A stretch of 64,000 nucleotides of DNA from Isoperla grammatica (lineage: Eukaryota > Arthropoda > Insecta > Plecoptera > Perlodidae): the NCBI GenBank assembly GCA_945910005.1, contig OX246747.1, forward strand, positions 8,581,966 to 8,645,965. The letters are read 5' to 3'. The notes beneath the pieces are model-generated. The model made no database searches and had not been told where the DNA came from. It saw nothing but the letters and a program-made list of their open reading frames with translations. The translations under genes were made by a program, and so were the position numbers. Below, piece by piece: positions 10,547 to 22,541 of the stretch (within the stretch, counting starts at the first letter, position 1; each line of letters starts with the position of its first letter).

Positions 10547-13500
10547 GTACTCACGCTGCATCGGCCACACTCTGTGCCTGCTTGCCAGCTAATCTCCTGC
10601 AAGTACATCGCTTTGCTTCCAAGACATCCATCCGTCGCGTGGTACGCTGCATCGGACACACTCTGTGCCTGCTTGCCAGCTAATCTCCTGCAAGTACATC
10701 GCTTTGCTTGCAAGACATCCATCCGTCGCGTGGTACGCTGTACCGGACACACTCTGTGCCTGCTTGCCAGCTAATCTCCTGCAAGTACATCGCTTTGCTT
10801 CCAAGACATCCATCCGTCGCGTGGTACTCACGCTGCATCGGACACACTCTGTGCCTGCTTGCCAGCTAATCTCCTGCAAGTACATCGCTTTGCTTGCAAG
10901 ACATCCATCCGTGGCGTGGTACTCACGCTGCATCGGACACACTCTGTGCCTGCTTGCCAGCTAATCTCCTGCAAGTACATCGCTTTGCTTCCAAGACATC
11001 CATCCGTCGCGTGGTACGCTGTATCGGACACACTCTGTGCCTGCTTGCCAGCTAATCTCCTGCAAGTACATCGCTTTGCTTGCAAGACATCCATCCGTCG
11101 CGTGGTACGCTGCATCGGACACACTCTGTGCCTGCTTCCTAGCTAATCTCCTGCAAGTACATCGCTTTGCTTGCAAGACATCCATCCGCCGCGTGGTACG
11201 CTGCATCGGACACACTCTGTGCCTGCTGGCCAGCTAATCTCCTGCAAGTACATCGCTTTGCTTGCAAGACATCCATCCGCCGCGTGGTACGCTGCATCGG
11301 ACACACTCTGTGCCTGCTTGCCAGCTAATCTCCTGCAAGTACATCGCTTTGCTTCCAAGACATCCATCCGTCGCGTGGTACGCTGTATCGGACACACTCT
11401 GTGCCTGCTTGCCAGCTAATCTCCTGCAAGTACATCGCTTTGCTTGCAAGACATCCATCCGTGGCGTGGTACGCTACATCGGACACACTCTGTGCCTGCT
11501 TGCCAGCTAATCTCCTGCAAGTACATCGCTTTGCTTCCAAGACATCCATCCGTCGCGTGGTACGCTACATCGGACACACTCTGTGCCTGCTTGCCAGCTA
11601 ATCTCCTGCAAGTACATCGCTTTGCTTGCAAGACATCCATCCGCCGCGTGGTACGCTGCATCGGACACACTCTGTGCCTGCTTGCCAGCTAATCTCCTGC
11701 AAGTACATCGCTTTGCTTGCAAGACATCCATCCGCCGCGTGGTACGCTGCATCGGACACACTCTGTGCCTGCTTGCCAGCTAATCTCCTGCAAGTACATC
11801 GCTTTGCTTGCAAGACATCCATCCGCCGCGTGGTACGCTGCATCGGACACACTCTGTGCCTGCTTGCCAGCTAATCTCCTGCAAGTACATCGCTTTGCTT
11901 CCAAGACATCCATCCGTGGCGTGGTACGCTGCATCGGACACACTCTGTGCCTGCTTGCCAGCTAATCTCCTGCAAGTACATCGCTTTGCTTCCAAGACAT
12001 CCATCCGTCGCGTGGTACGCTGCATCGGACACACTCTGTGCCTGCTTGCTAGCTAATCTCCTGCAAGTACATCGCTTTGCTTCCAAGACATCCATCCGTC
12101 GCGTGGTACGCTACATCGGACACACTCTGTGCCTGCTTGCCAGCTAATCTCCTGCAAGTACATCGCTTTGCTTCCAAGACATCCATCCGTCGCGTGGTAC
12201 GCTACATCGGACACACTCTGTGCCTGCTTGCCAGCTAATCTCCTGCAAGTACATCGCTTTGCTTCCAAGACATCCATCCGTCGCGTGGTACGCTACATCG
12301 GACACACTCTGTGCCTGCTTGCTAGCTAATCTCCTGCAAGTACATCGCTTTGCTTCCAAGACATCCATCCGTCGCGTGGTACGCTGCATCGGACACACTC
12401 TGTGCCTGCTTGCTAGCTAATCTCCTGCAAGTACATCGCTTTGCTTCCAAGACATCCATCCGTCGCGTGGTACGCTACATCGGACACACTCTGTGCCTGC
12501 TTGCCAGCTAATCTCCTGCAAGTACATCGCTTTGCTTGCAAGACATCCATCCGCCGCGTGGTACGCTGCATCGGACACACTCTGTGCCTGCTTGCCAGCT
12601 AATCTCCTGCAAGTACATCGCTTTGCTTGCAAGACATCCATCCGCCGCGTGGTACGCTGCATCGGACACACTCTGTGCCTGCTTGCCAGCTAATCTCCTG
12701 CAAGTACATCGCTTTGCTTGCAAGACATCCATCCGCCGCGTGGTACGCTACATCGGACACACTCTGTGCCTGCTTGCCAGCTAATCTCCTGCAAGTACAT
12801 CGCTTTGCTTGCAAGACATCCATCCGCCGCGTGGTACGCTGCATCGGACACACTCTGTGCCTGCTTGCCAGCTAATCTCCTGCAAGTACATCGCTTTGCT
12901 TCCAAGACATCCATCCGTCGCGTGGTACGCTGCATCGGACACACTCTGTGCCTGCTTGCCAGCTAATCTCCTGCAAGTACATCGCTTTGCTTCCAAGACA
13001 TCCATCCGTCGCGTGGTACGCTACATCGGACACACTCTGTGCCTGCTTGCTAGCTAATCTCCTGCAAGTACATCGCTTTGCTTGCAAGACATCCATCCGC
13101 CGCGTGGTACGCTGCATCGGACACACTCTGTGCCTGCTTGCCAGCTAATCTCCTGCAAGTACATCGCTTTGCTTCCAAGACATCCATCCGTCGCGTGGTA
13201 CGCTGCATCGGACACACTCTGTGCCTGCTGGCCAGCTAATCTCCTGCAAGAACATCGCTTTGCTTGCAAGACATCCATTCGTCGCGTGGTACGCTGTACC
13301 GGACACACTCTGTGCCTGCTTGCCAGCTAATCTCCTGCAAGTAGGCCTACATCGCTTTGCTTCCTAGACATCCATCCGCCGCGTGGTACGCTGCATCGGA
13401 CACACTCTGTGCCTGCTTGCCAGCTAATCTCCTGCAAGTAGGCCTACATCGCTTTGCTTCCTAGACATCCATCCGTCGCGTGGTACGCTGCATCGGACAC

Positions 13501-16500
13501 ACTCTGTGCCTGCTGGCCAGCTAATCTCCTGCAAGTACATCGCTTTGCTTCCAAGACATCCATCCGTCGCGTGGTACGCTGCATCGGACACACTCTGTGC
13601 CTGCTTGCCAGCTAATCTCCTGCAAGTACATCGCTTTGCTTGCAAGACATCCATCCGTCGCGTGGTACGCTGCATCGGACACACTCTGTGCCTGCTTGCC
13701 AGCTAATCTCCTGCAAGTACATCGCTTTGCTTGCAAGACATCCATCCGTCGCGTGGTACGCTGCATCGGACACACTCTGTGCCTGCTTGCCAGCTAATCT
13801 CCTGCAAGTACATCGCTTTGCTTCCAAGACATCCATCCGTCGCGTGGTACGCTGCATCGGACACACTCTGTGCCTGCTTGCCAGCTAATCTCCTGCAAGT
13901 ACATCGCTTTGCTTCCAAGACATCCATCCGTCGCGTGGTACGCTGCATCGGACACACTCTGTGCCTGCTTGCCAGCTAATCTCCTGCAAGTACATCGCTT
14001 TGCTTGCAAGACATCCATCCGTCACGTGGTACGCTGCATCGGACACACTTTGTGCCTGCTTGCCAGCTAATCTCCTGCAAGTACATCGCTTTGCTTCTAA
14101 GACATCCATCCGTCGCGTGGTACTCACGCTGCATCGGACACACTCTGTGCCTGCTTGCCAGCTTATCTCCTGCAAGTACATCGCTTTGCTCCCAAGACAT
14201 CCATCCGTCGCGTGGTACGCTACATCGGACACACTCTGTGCCTGCCTGCCAGCTAATCTCCTGCAAGTACATCGCTTTGCTTGCAAGACATCCATCCGTC
14301 GCGTGGTACGCTGCATCGGACACACTCTGTGCCTGCTTGCCAGCTAATCTCCTGCAAGTACATCGCTTTGCTTCCAAGACATCCGTCCGCCGCGTGGTAC
14401 GCTGCATCGGACACACTCTGTGCCTGCTTGCCAGCTAATCTCCTGCAAGTACATCGCTTTGCTTCCAAGACATCCATCCGTCGCGTGGTACTCACGCTGC
14501 ATCGGACACACTCTGTGCCTGCTTGCCAGCTTATCTCCTGCAAGTACATCGCTTTGCTCCCAAGACATCCATCCGTCGCGTGGTACGCTACATCGGACAC
14601 ACTCTGTGCCTGCCTGCCAGCTAATCTCCTGCAAGTACATCGCTTTGCTTGCAAGACATCCATCCGTCGCGTGGTACGCTGCATCGGACACACTCTGTGC
14701 CTGCTTGCCAGCTAATCTCCTGCAAGTACATCGCTTTGCTTCCAAGACATCCATCCGTCGCGTGGTACGCTGCATCGGACACACTCTGTGCCTGCTTGCC
14801 AGCTAATCTCCTGCAAGTACATCGCTTTGCTTCCAAGACATCCATCCGTCGCGTGGTACGCTGTATCGGACACACTCTGTGCCTGCTTGCCAGCTAATCT
14901 CCTGCAAGTACATCGCTTTGCTTGCAAGACATCCGTCCGCCGCGTGGTACGCTGCATCGGACACACTCTGTGCCTGCTTGCCAGCTAATCTCCTGCAAGT
15001 ACATCGCTTTGCTTGCAAGTCATCCATCCGTCGCGTGGTACGCTGCATCGGACACACTCTGTGCCTGCTTGCCAGCTAATCTCCTGCAAGTACATCGCTT
15101 TGCTTGCAAGACATCCATCTGTCGCGTGGTACGCTGCATCGGACACGCTCTGTGCCTGCTTGCCAGCTAATCTCCTGCAAGTAGGCCTACATCGCTTTGC
15201 TTCCAAGACATCCATCCGTCGCGTGGTACGCTGCATCGGACACACTCTGTGCCTGCTTGCCAGCTAATCTCCTGCAAGTACATCGCTTTGCTTGCAAGAC
15301 ATCCATCCGTCTTGTGGTACGCTGCATCGGACACACTCTGTGCCTGCTGGCCAGCGTATCTCCTGCAAGTACATCGCTTTGCTTGCAAGACATCCATCCG
15401 TCGCTTGGTACGCTGCATCGGACACACTCTGTGCCTGCTTGCCAGCTAATCTCCTGCAAGTACATCGCTTTGCTTCCAAGACATCCATCCGTCGCGTGGT
15501 ACGCTGCATCGGACACACTCTGTGCCTGCTGGCCAGCTAATCTCCTGCAAGTACATCGCTTTGCTTGCAAGACATCCATCCGCCGCGTGGTACGCTACAT
15601 CGGACACACTCTGTGCCTGCTTGCCAGCTAATCTCCTGCAAGTACATCGCTTTGCTTGCAAGACATCCATCCGTCGCTTGGTACGCTGCATCGGACACAC
15701 TCTGTGCCTGCTTGCCAGCTAATCTCCTGCAAGTACATCGCTTTGCTTCCAAGACATCCATCCGTCGCGTGGTACGCTGCATCGGACACACTCTGTGCCT
15801 GCTGGCCAGCTAATCTCCTGCAAGTACATCGCTTTGCTTGCAAGACATCCATCCGTCGCGTGGTACGCTGCATCGGACACACTCTGTGCCTGCTGGCCAG
15901 CTAATCTCCTGCAAGTACATCGCTTTGCTTGCAAGACATCCATCCGTCTTGTGGTACGCTGTATCGGACACACTCTGTGCCTGCTTGCCAGGTTATCTCC
16001 TGCAAGTACATCGCTTTGCTTCCAAGACATCCATCCGTCGCGTGGTACGCTCTACCGGACACACTCTGTGCCTGCTTGCCAGCTAATCTCCTGCAAGTAC
16101 ATCGCTTTGCTTCCAAGACATCCATCCGTCGCGTGGTACGCTGCATCGGACACACTCTGTGCCTGCTTGCTAGCTAATCTCCTGCAAGTAGGCCTACATC
16201 GCTTTGCTTCCAAGTCATCCATCCGTCGCGTGGTACGCTGCATCGGACACACTCTGTGCCTGCTTGCCAGCTAATCTCCTGCAAGTACATCGCTTTGCCT
16301 TCAAGACATCCATCCGTCGCGTGGTACGCGGCATCGGACACACTCTGTGCCTGCTTGCTAGCTAATCTCCTGCAAGTACATCGCTTTGCTTGCAAGACAT
16401 CCATCCGTCGCGTGGTACGCTGCATCGGACACACTCTGTGCCTGCTTGCTAGCTAATCTCCTGCAAGTACATCGCTTTGCTTGCAAGACATCCATCTGTC

Positions 16501-16957
16501 GCGTGGTACGCTGCATCGGACACACTCTGTGCCTGCTTGCCAGCTAATCTCCTGCAAGTACATCGCTTTGCTTGCAAGACATCCATCCGTGGCGTGGTAC
16601 GCTACATCGGACACACTCTGTGCCTGCTTGCCAGCTAATCTCCTGCAAGTACATCGCTTTGCTTCCAAGACATCCATCCGTCGCGTGGTACGCTGCATCG
16701 GACACACTCTGTGCCTGCTTGCTAGCTAATCTCCTGCAAGTACATCGCTTTGCTTGCAAGACATCCATCTGTCGCGTGGTACGCTGCATCGGACACACTC
16801 TGTGCCTGCTTGCCAGCGTATCTCCTGCAAGTACATCGCTTTGCTTGCAAGACATCCATCCGTCGCGTGGTACGCTGCATCGGACACACTCTGTGCCTGC
16901 TTGCCAGCTAATCTCCTGCAAGTACATTGCTTTGCTTCCAAGACATCCATCCGTCGC
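10547..16957. repeat. 91-bp satellite array, about 70 units
   Basis: The unit contains GCATCGGACACACTCTGTGC, CCAGCTAATCTCCTGC, AAGTACATCGCTTTGCTT and CAAGACATCCATCCG. Units are 85-99% alike by eye; alternative bases (TTCC/TTGC, GTCGCG/GCCGCG, GCATCGG/ACATCGG) move between units. Some units are 95 bp (extra ACTC) or 97 bp (extra GGCCTA). A four-unit block of 368 bp is duplicated at about 14121-14489. Since 91 is not a multiple of three the many 66-146 codon ORFs on both strands are artefacts. Confidence 0.96.
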
Positions 16958-17632
16958 TTTATTACTAACTATAATGCTGGGTTCTAATGCCTTGACGCTA
17001 TACGCTGCGTACGACGTTTTTACGTCGCGTTGAATTCTAGGCCTTTACATGCCATTGCTCCAGCGCGGCGTAAATGCGTTTGTGTTCTTGCTGCGCACCG
17101 TCATGTGAGACAGGTGTTTTGGCGCGATTTATGCTACCCGAGAAATCATGGTGTTGACAAGACGAGCTACGTACCTTTAGGAAAGCTAAATCGCGACGTA
17201 AAATATTATTACTTCTCTTGCAACGGAGCTCGAAATCAAATAAAAAACTACAAGTTAAGTCTTATACTTTGTGAAAAACTATATTAACATGTGTTTTTCA
17301 CTTACAAATTATGCTAAATGTGGTACGTGAAGAAAATCTTAACTACTCACACACTTTTTTGTACATAATTCTGTGTAGTACCTTGAAAAAAAAAAATTAC
17401 TAAAAGGTCCATGACATGCTTCAGCCACTTATGTCATAATTTTGATTTTCAGTAACGCCCGCTCCTTCTCAGGTACACTGTCAATATCGTTACTCAGTGA
17501 CAGCAAGAAGAGTTGTGTAGCGGTATATTCTTCTTTCTGTCTTGTACAGTCGGCACGTGACACATTAAACAAACATTCATATTGTTAAACAACTCTCTTT
17601 CGATTGATTTCTAGCATTGTACAACACTATCA
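16958..17632. other. Unassigned AT-leaning spacer
   Basis: No domain or repeat recognised. An 85-codon plus ORF at 17030-17287 has no motif I know. Confidence 0.4.
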
Positions 17633-18000
17633 GCCCGTCTGGGTCCAGAGTTGTGCCCAGGGACTGCTGGGGCATGTTATGTGTCTTATTTGCCCCACAT
17701 GGTGATGGTGGGACTCGCCCCCGCGCTGCCGCCGCCACCTCTGGCGCCGACCGCCGCGGTTCTTCCGCTTCCTTTTTCCTGTGGGCAAGTCACAAACGTT
17801 TCAATTTATGTTACATTCATAGCCAGACGAAATGCAGTCCACATCATAAAATAATTTAAATTAAATTCATATAAAATTAAAACATAATTACTACTTTCAT
17901 AGTTACTTAATTACTTAGCTTGCAAAACACTATCTTGGTGGCGCAAAATGAGCTAACTGGTTGAAGCGCCCTTAAACCCAATAAATTCAAATTCAAATTC
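17633..18000 (+). mobile_element. Second short retroelement family, AAATTC tail
   Basis: It starts GCCCGTCTGGGTCCAGAG, contains TGCCCAGGGACTGC (17654-17667) and AGACGAAATGCAGTCC (17825-17840), both shared with head A of the AATC element, but has a different middle and a 3' end CCCAATAAATTC followed by repeated AAATTC. It therefore looks like a relative with a different 3' tail and a different LINE partner. Boundaries are approximate; I found no TSD. Confidence 0.55.
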
Positions 18001-18004
18001 CACA

Positions 18005-18562
18005 TCGTCCCCACTCCCTTTTCCTCCCCTTCCGCTTCCTACCATGACCTACTTGCCCCTCTCCTCCAAACAGCCCCCTATTTCATCTTCATATATCACC
18101 CAATCATCGTCTCGATTAACCACGTTGCAAAAATATGAGACGTTAAGCCCAAATATCAATATCATTTATCTCTTATCACCCATCATCTTTATATTTCACT
18201 TACTCATTGTCTCGATTAGCCACGTTGCAAAAATATGAGACGTTAAGCCCAAATGTCAACATTTGCTACCTTATCGTGGTGGGCAGGTTTGCGTGCTTTG
18301 CTGATCCCGTGAGCTATGCCGGCGGAAGCGTATGCTTCTGCTAGGGCCACCCCAGCCGGACTGGTTGAGAAGGAGAAGTCAGACGAAGTGCAGTCCACAC
18401 CCCAATCCCGTTTCCTCCCCTTTCCCCTTTCCTCACGCACCCTCCTACTTGCCCCTTTCCTCCAAAGAGCCCCCAATTTCATCTTCATTATCACCTACTC
18501 ATCGTCTTGATTAGCCAAGTTGCAAAAATATAAAATGTTAAGCCCAAATATCAAATCAAATC
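18005..18562 (+). mobile_element. Three AATC 3'-end fragments in tandem (body 2)
   Basis: Fragments at about 18005-18160, 18161-18262 and 18263-18562 each end in GAGACGTTAAGCCCAAAT or a variant. The first two lack heads; the third starts inside head A (GCTACCTTATCGTGGTGG). All face the same way. Confidence 0.75.
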
Positions 18563-18564
18563 TG

Positions 18565-18715
18565 AGTCCAGAGTGACTATGCTAATGAAAGGAGACTCTG
18601 TTCCTCCCTCCCCTCCCCCCACTGTCTCACTGAATATTGCCACCTCCCACTTGGCCCTGCCCTCCCTTGTTAGACTCCCCTTATGACGACCCCCGCGGTC
18701 GCGATGTATAATGAA
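18565..18715 (+). mobile_element. AATC element fragment, head B + part of body 1
   Basis: AGAGTGACTATGCTAATG resembles head B with a deletion. The body follows up to CGCGATGTATAATG, where similarity stops; the tail is absent. Confidence 0.6.
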
Positions 18716-18998
18716 AAATAATTAAAAATGTTTTGCACTAAATTTTCTGTAGTGAACGATGCTCGTAAGTAATTCTACTGCTGTATTGCCACAAAGATAA
18801 AGTACGACTTAACCCGCCAAGGTTTGGGAGTCCCCCTTATGTACTGTTTGACCTTGATTTGTCCTTTGACAGGGACTATTTGCTCCTCATCGCAAATATC
18901 TCTTTCCGTCTGCAGTTGTAAACTTGTAAACAACGTTCTTTTACAGTGTCGGATGTCGGGTGAACTGTGGTACTCCGATCTGTTCTATATATCTATTG

Positions 18999-19359
18999 CC
19001 CGTCTGGGCCCGGGGAAGAATAGACCCAGAGTGACTCTGCTAGTCGTAAGAGGCGACAAAAAGAGACCCGTCTCGGCCCGGGGTAGTTAAGCCCAGAGTG
19101 ACTCTGCTAGTCGTAAGAGGCGACAAAAGGAGACCCTGCCCCTCCCCCCCACTGCCCCACTGAAGATTTCTCCTCCCACATGGCCCTACCCACCCTTGCT
19201 GGACTCCCGTATGACGACCCACGCGACGTACAATTGACCTGATTCGGATGTGGCTTTATTCTTCATCATCATCTTTCTCATCTTCATTATCACCCGCTCA
19301 TCGTCTCGATTGGCCATAGTTGCGAAAATATGAGACGTTAAGCCCCATAATCAATCAAA
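18999..19359 (+). mobile_element. AATC element with duplicated head B + body 1
   Basis: A perfect 14-bp TSD, CTATATATCTATTG, lies at 18985-18998 and 19360-19373. Two tandem copies of head B (each with GTGACTCTGCTAGTCGTAAG) precede body 1. Head B can pair TCTGGGCC with GGCCCAGA-like sequence and GTCG with CGAC. Confidence 0.92.
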
Positions 19360-19516
19360 CTATATATCTATTGTCTACCAGTTATGTGTGAGGAGTCGAC
19401 ATTTACAAAAATAAATACAAGTCTGCTTTTCGCGTCGTTACGCTGGAGAAAACATACCCATAAATTATAATACGCGGTTATCTTCTAAATGAAAATAATT
19501 AATACGCTTCTCCCGA

Positions 19517-19819
19517 TTGATTGATTGATTAATGGGGCTTAACGTCTCATGTTTTTGCAACAATGGCTAATCGAGACGATGAGCGGATGATAATGAAGAT
19601 GAGAAAGATGATGATGAAGAATAAAGCCACATCCGAATCAGATCCATTGTACGTCGCGTGGGTCGTCATACGGGAGTCCAGCAAGGGTGGGCAGGGCCAA
19701 GTGGGAGGATAAATATTCAGTGGGACAGTGGAGGGGAAAGAGACAGGGTCTCCTTTTGTCGCCTCTTACGACTAGCAGAGTCACTCTGGGCCTATTTTTC
19801 CCCGGGCCCAGACGGGCCC
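19517..19819 (-). mobile_element. AATC element, head B + body 1, minus strand
   Basis: Bounded by the 12-bp TSD CGCTTCTCCCGA at 19505-19516 and 19820-19831. The tail (GATTGATTGATTAATGG on the plus strand) is at the left and the head, with CCCGTCTGGGCCCGGGG, at the right. Confidence 0.92.
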
Positions 19820-19883
19820 CGCTTCTCCCGACATGCACGGCCTTGTATCAGAATTATTCCAACACTAGCCGACTCGTTTACGT

Positions 19884-20197
19884 TGCCCAGGGTGCTACCT
19901 TATCGTGGTGGGCAGGTTTGCGTGCTTTGTTGATCCCGAGAGCTATGCCGGCGGAAGCGTATGCTTTTGGTAGGGCCACCCTAGCCGGACTGGTTGAGGA
20001 GGAGAAGTCAGACAAAGTGCAGTCCACACCCCAATCCCCTTTCCTCCCCTTTCCCCTTTCGTCACGCGCCCTCCTACTTGCCCCTTTCCTCCACCCTTTT
20101 CAACAGCCCCATATTTCATCTTCATATATCACCCACTCATTGTCTCGATTAGCCTCGTTGCAAAACTATGAGACGTTAAGCCCAAATATCAATCAAT
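19884..20197 (+). mobile_element. AATC element, head A + body 2
   Basis: Starts TGCCCAGGGTGCTACC and ends AAATATCAATCAAT. The 5' base pairs are slightly degraded (GGGTGC instead of GGGACTGC) and no TSD is clear. Confidence 0.8.
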
Positions 20198-20207
20198 TCT
20201 TTATCAG

Positions 20208-20480
20208 CTGGAAAAATTACGAGGTCGTGGTTGCTTTGACGAGATCGGAGGGCCTTCCATTCTTCGAGAGTGAGATTAGGTGTGAACTCGGCAAGGTTTC
20301 AGCACAAATTGAGGTAAGGAACCTGGGCCGGTAGATGATTACTAAAGAGTTCTAGCGGATTATCCGGAGGAAGAGGTTTCGTCTCGAAGTTGGACTTTGC
20401 CTTAAACCTGCTAATGGCCGGATGAATGGTCTGGGTGTCATCCTGTGTGAAGAGTTGTCCAGCAAATTGAAGTTTGAGGT
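20208..20480 (-). pseudogene. Penelope-like reverse transcriptase fragment
   Basis: Minus-strand translation gives AISRFKAKSNFETKPLPPDN followed, after a stop or frame change near 20300, by NLTLEEWKALRSRQSNHDLV and IFPADK. This resembles the N-terminal part of Penelope-like reverse transcriptases, where a conserved 'IKPADKG' block follows such a region. The fragment is cut off by the AATC element on its downstream side. I judged the family from memory of the motif pattern only. Confidence 0.5.
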
Positions 20481-21017
20481 TTAAATTACGTGTTAAACGG
20501 CGGTGCTATCCTCGACAAGTTTAAAATGGTCAAATTTCGGTGTGGAAACAAATAAAAGGCCTTACCTTAACCTTTACCTTTAATGTACCTACCAGGAATG
20601 TGCCCTGTAACAAAACCCACGATATAACACACATTAAACACAGAGAGAGAATTTACCTTGGGGTAGGGCGCCAATGTTGCTGAGCTAGGGTAGAGAACGA
20701 GACCAGCTGGTGAACTAAAATAGGGAACTTGTGATGCTGTAGGTAGGTGAAAGTACGGGCATGATATGATTCGGTTCAAAACAGATAAGATATATTGACA
20801 TTGAAATGATAGGTTACAACAAGATTCCCAATGCAACTTCCTAGGTTTCGGATAGCTAGTCCTAGACCTTCATTCATAGTCTACTATGTACTATGTACTA
20901 GCTACCTGCATAGTTGCAGCTGTCGAGGTGGTCTTATTTAATTACACTCCATTAATTAAATTCACAGCTCGCTTTGTTTTAAACAGTATTTAATTACTTT
21001 CATTCAAAAACACGCTG
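20481..21017. other. Unassigned spacer
   Basis: No domain recognised. It contains an ACTATGTACTATGTACTA mini-repeat near 20880. Confidence 0.4.
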
Positions 21018-21460
21018 TTACATTTCAGATATATTTACCTCCGTAAGTAATATTTTCCTCTTAGTATTACTCAACTCAGGGTTGATTACTAGTTCTACTT
21101 CTGTAAGTCCAGTCTTAATGGGAACACCGCACTTGCTACTTCCAAGCCAGGGAACAGTTACGGGAGTGTCTCGGCCCAAGTTGATAAAATCCCCCTCAAA
21201 GTCCACTACAGCATTGGTTTGGTGAAAAATCTATTCCCAAGATTAGTTCTCGAATAATCACTCCGCGTATTGGCACAACCGTTTTGCCAATGACAGATGT
21301 AGTTGCAAAATGCCCTACTGGTTGGATGTTTAAGTCAGGGTACGGTTTTGTCCTGAGTTATATCTAAGCCTAGAGTTGTAGCCAGGTGATAATCAAGACA
21401 AGTCACATCTACTCCGGGGTCAAGGATACCCGTCAACTTACGGTGATTCATCTCTACCAT
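21018..21460 (-). pseudogene. LTR-retrotransposon aspartic protease fragment
   Basis: Minus-strand translation shows MNHRKLTGILDPGVDVTCLD (active-site region, near 21420), then FATTSVIGKTVVPIRGV and ELILGIDF (near 21240), then NAVVDFEGDFINLG. This is the retropepsin order: D-x-G loop, flap-like strand, and the (I/L)LGxDF block. At least two frameshifts break it, and the usual DTG/DSG triad reads DPG. It belongs to a Gypsy-like pol; neither gag nor LTRs are recognisable next to it. Confidence 0.6.
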
Positions 21461-21884
21461 AATGGCAGTAGTTTTTACCGAGTTCTGATGAATTGAGTGT
21501 AGATATTTTAATGGCGGAATAAACTACGGAACTACGTTGCAGTCGCGTGGCGTCGTTATAAAGGAATGTTTATTGTGCGTCCCACAATCCGTGTCGTACT
21601 CACATGAAGACTGTAGCGAAGTTACCGTTAATATATGATATGATGGTGCTGTTGTCGATATATGAAGATGAAGATCGGTGTTGTGATTATTCCATGGTGT
21701 TTTATGTTAGACCCAGGGCTGGATAGCCTAGCGTCGCATCCCCTCGTCTCCGGCCTCGAAAACACGACTTACTCGGTTAGTGGTATAGATGGTCAAGTCC
21801 CGACTAGATTTTGCTCGTTTTCCTCCAAATCTTGGTGAAACCTTCCATCATCTTCTAGTGCTGCTGGTCTTTTAAGTCCCAGCG

Positions 21885-22541
21885 GACTTCCCGGCTGGCC
21901 CCTCGGTCTTCTCGCCTGTCCCGGTGGACTCCCCGGCTGGCCCCTCGGTCTTCTCGCCTGTCCCAGCGGACCTCCCGGCTGGCCCCTCGGTCTTCTCGCC
22001 TGTCCCGGTGGACTTCTCGGCTGGCCCCTCGGTCTTCTCGCCTGTCCTGGCGGACTTCCCGGCTGGCCCCTCGGTCTTCTCGCCTGTCCCGGCGGACTTC
22101 CCGGCTGGCCCCTCGGTCTTCTCGCCTGTCCCGGTGGACTTCCCGGCTGGCCCCTCGGTCTTCTCGCCTGTCCCGGCGGACTTCCCGGCTGGCCCCTCGG
22201 TCTTCTCGCCTGTCCCGGCGGACTTCCCGGCTGGCCCCCCGGTCTTCTCGCCTGTCCCGGTGGACTTCCCGGCTGGCTCCTCGGTCTTCTCGCCTGTCCC
22301 GGCGGACTTCCCGGCTGCCCCCTCGGTCTTCTCGCCTGTACCGGTGGACTTCCCGGCTGGCCCCTCGGTCTCCTCGCCTGTCCCGGTGGACTTCCCGGCT
22401 GGCCCCTCGGTCTTCTCGCCTGTCCCGGTGGACTTCCCGGCTGGCCCCTCGGTCTTCTCGCCTGTCCCGGTGGACTTCCCGGCTGGCCCCTCGGTCTTCT
22501 CGCCTGGCCCCTCGGTCTTCTCGCCTGTCCTACTCCTCTAA
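21885..22541 (+). repeat. 42-bp minisatellite (14-codon, Pro-rich)
   Basis: About 15 units of GGCTGGCCCCTCGGTCTTCT + CGCCTGTCCCGGTGGACTTC. The period is 14 codons, and the plus strand reads a VFSPVPVDFPAGPS repeat for 205 codons with no stop. There is no recognised protein context, and the array ends abruptly against the Helitron fragment. Confidence 0.9.

Noticed and set aside
10547..16957. Dozens of 66-146 codon ORFs such as MPACQLISCKYIALL
   Set aside because: They are translations of the 91-bp satellite, recur at 91-bp steps on both strands and break between units.
10547..16957. CRISPR array
   Set aside because: Direct head-to-tail repeats with no unique spacers, in a eukaryotic genome.
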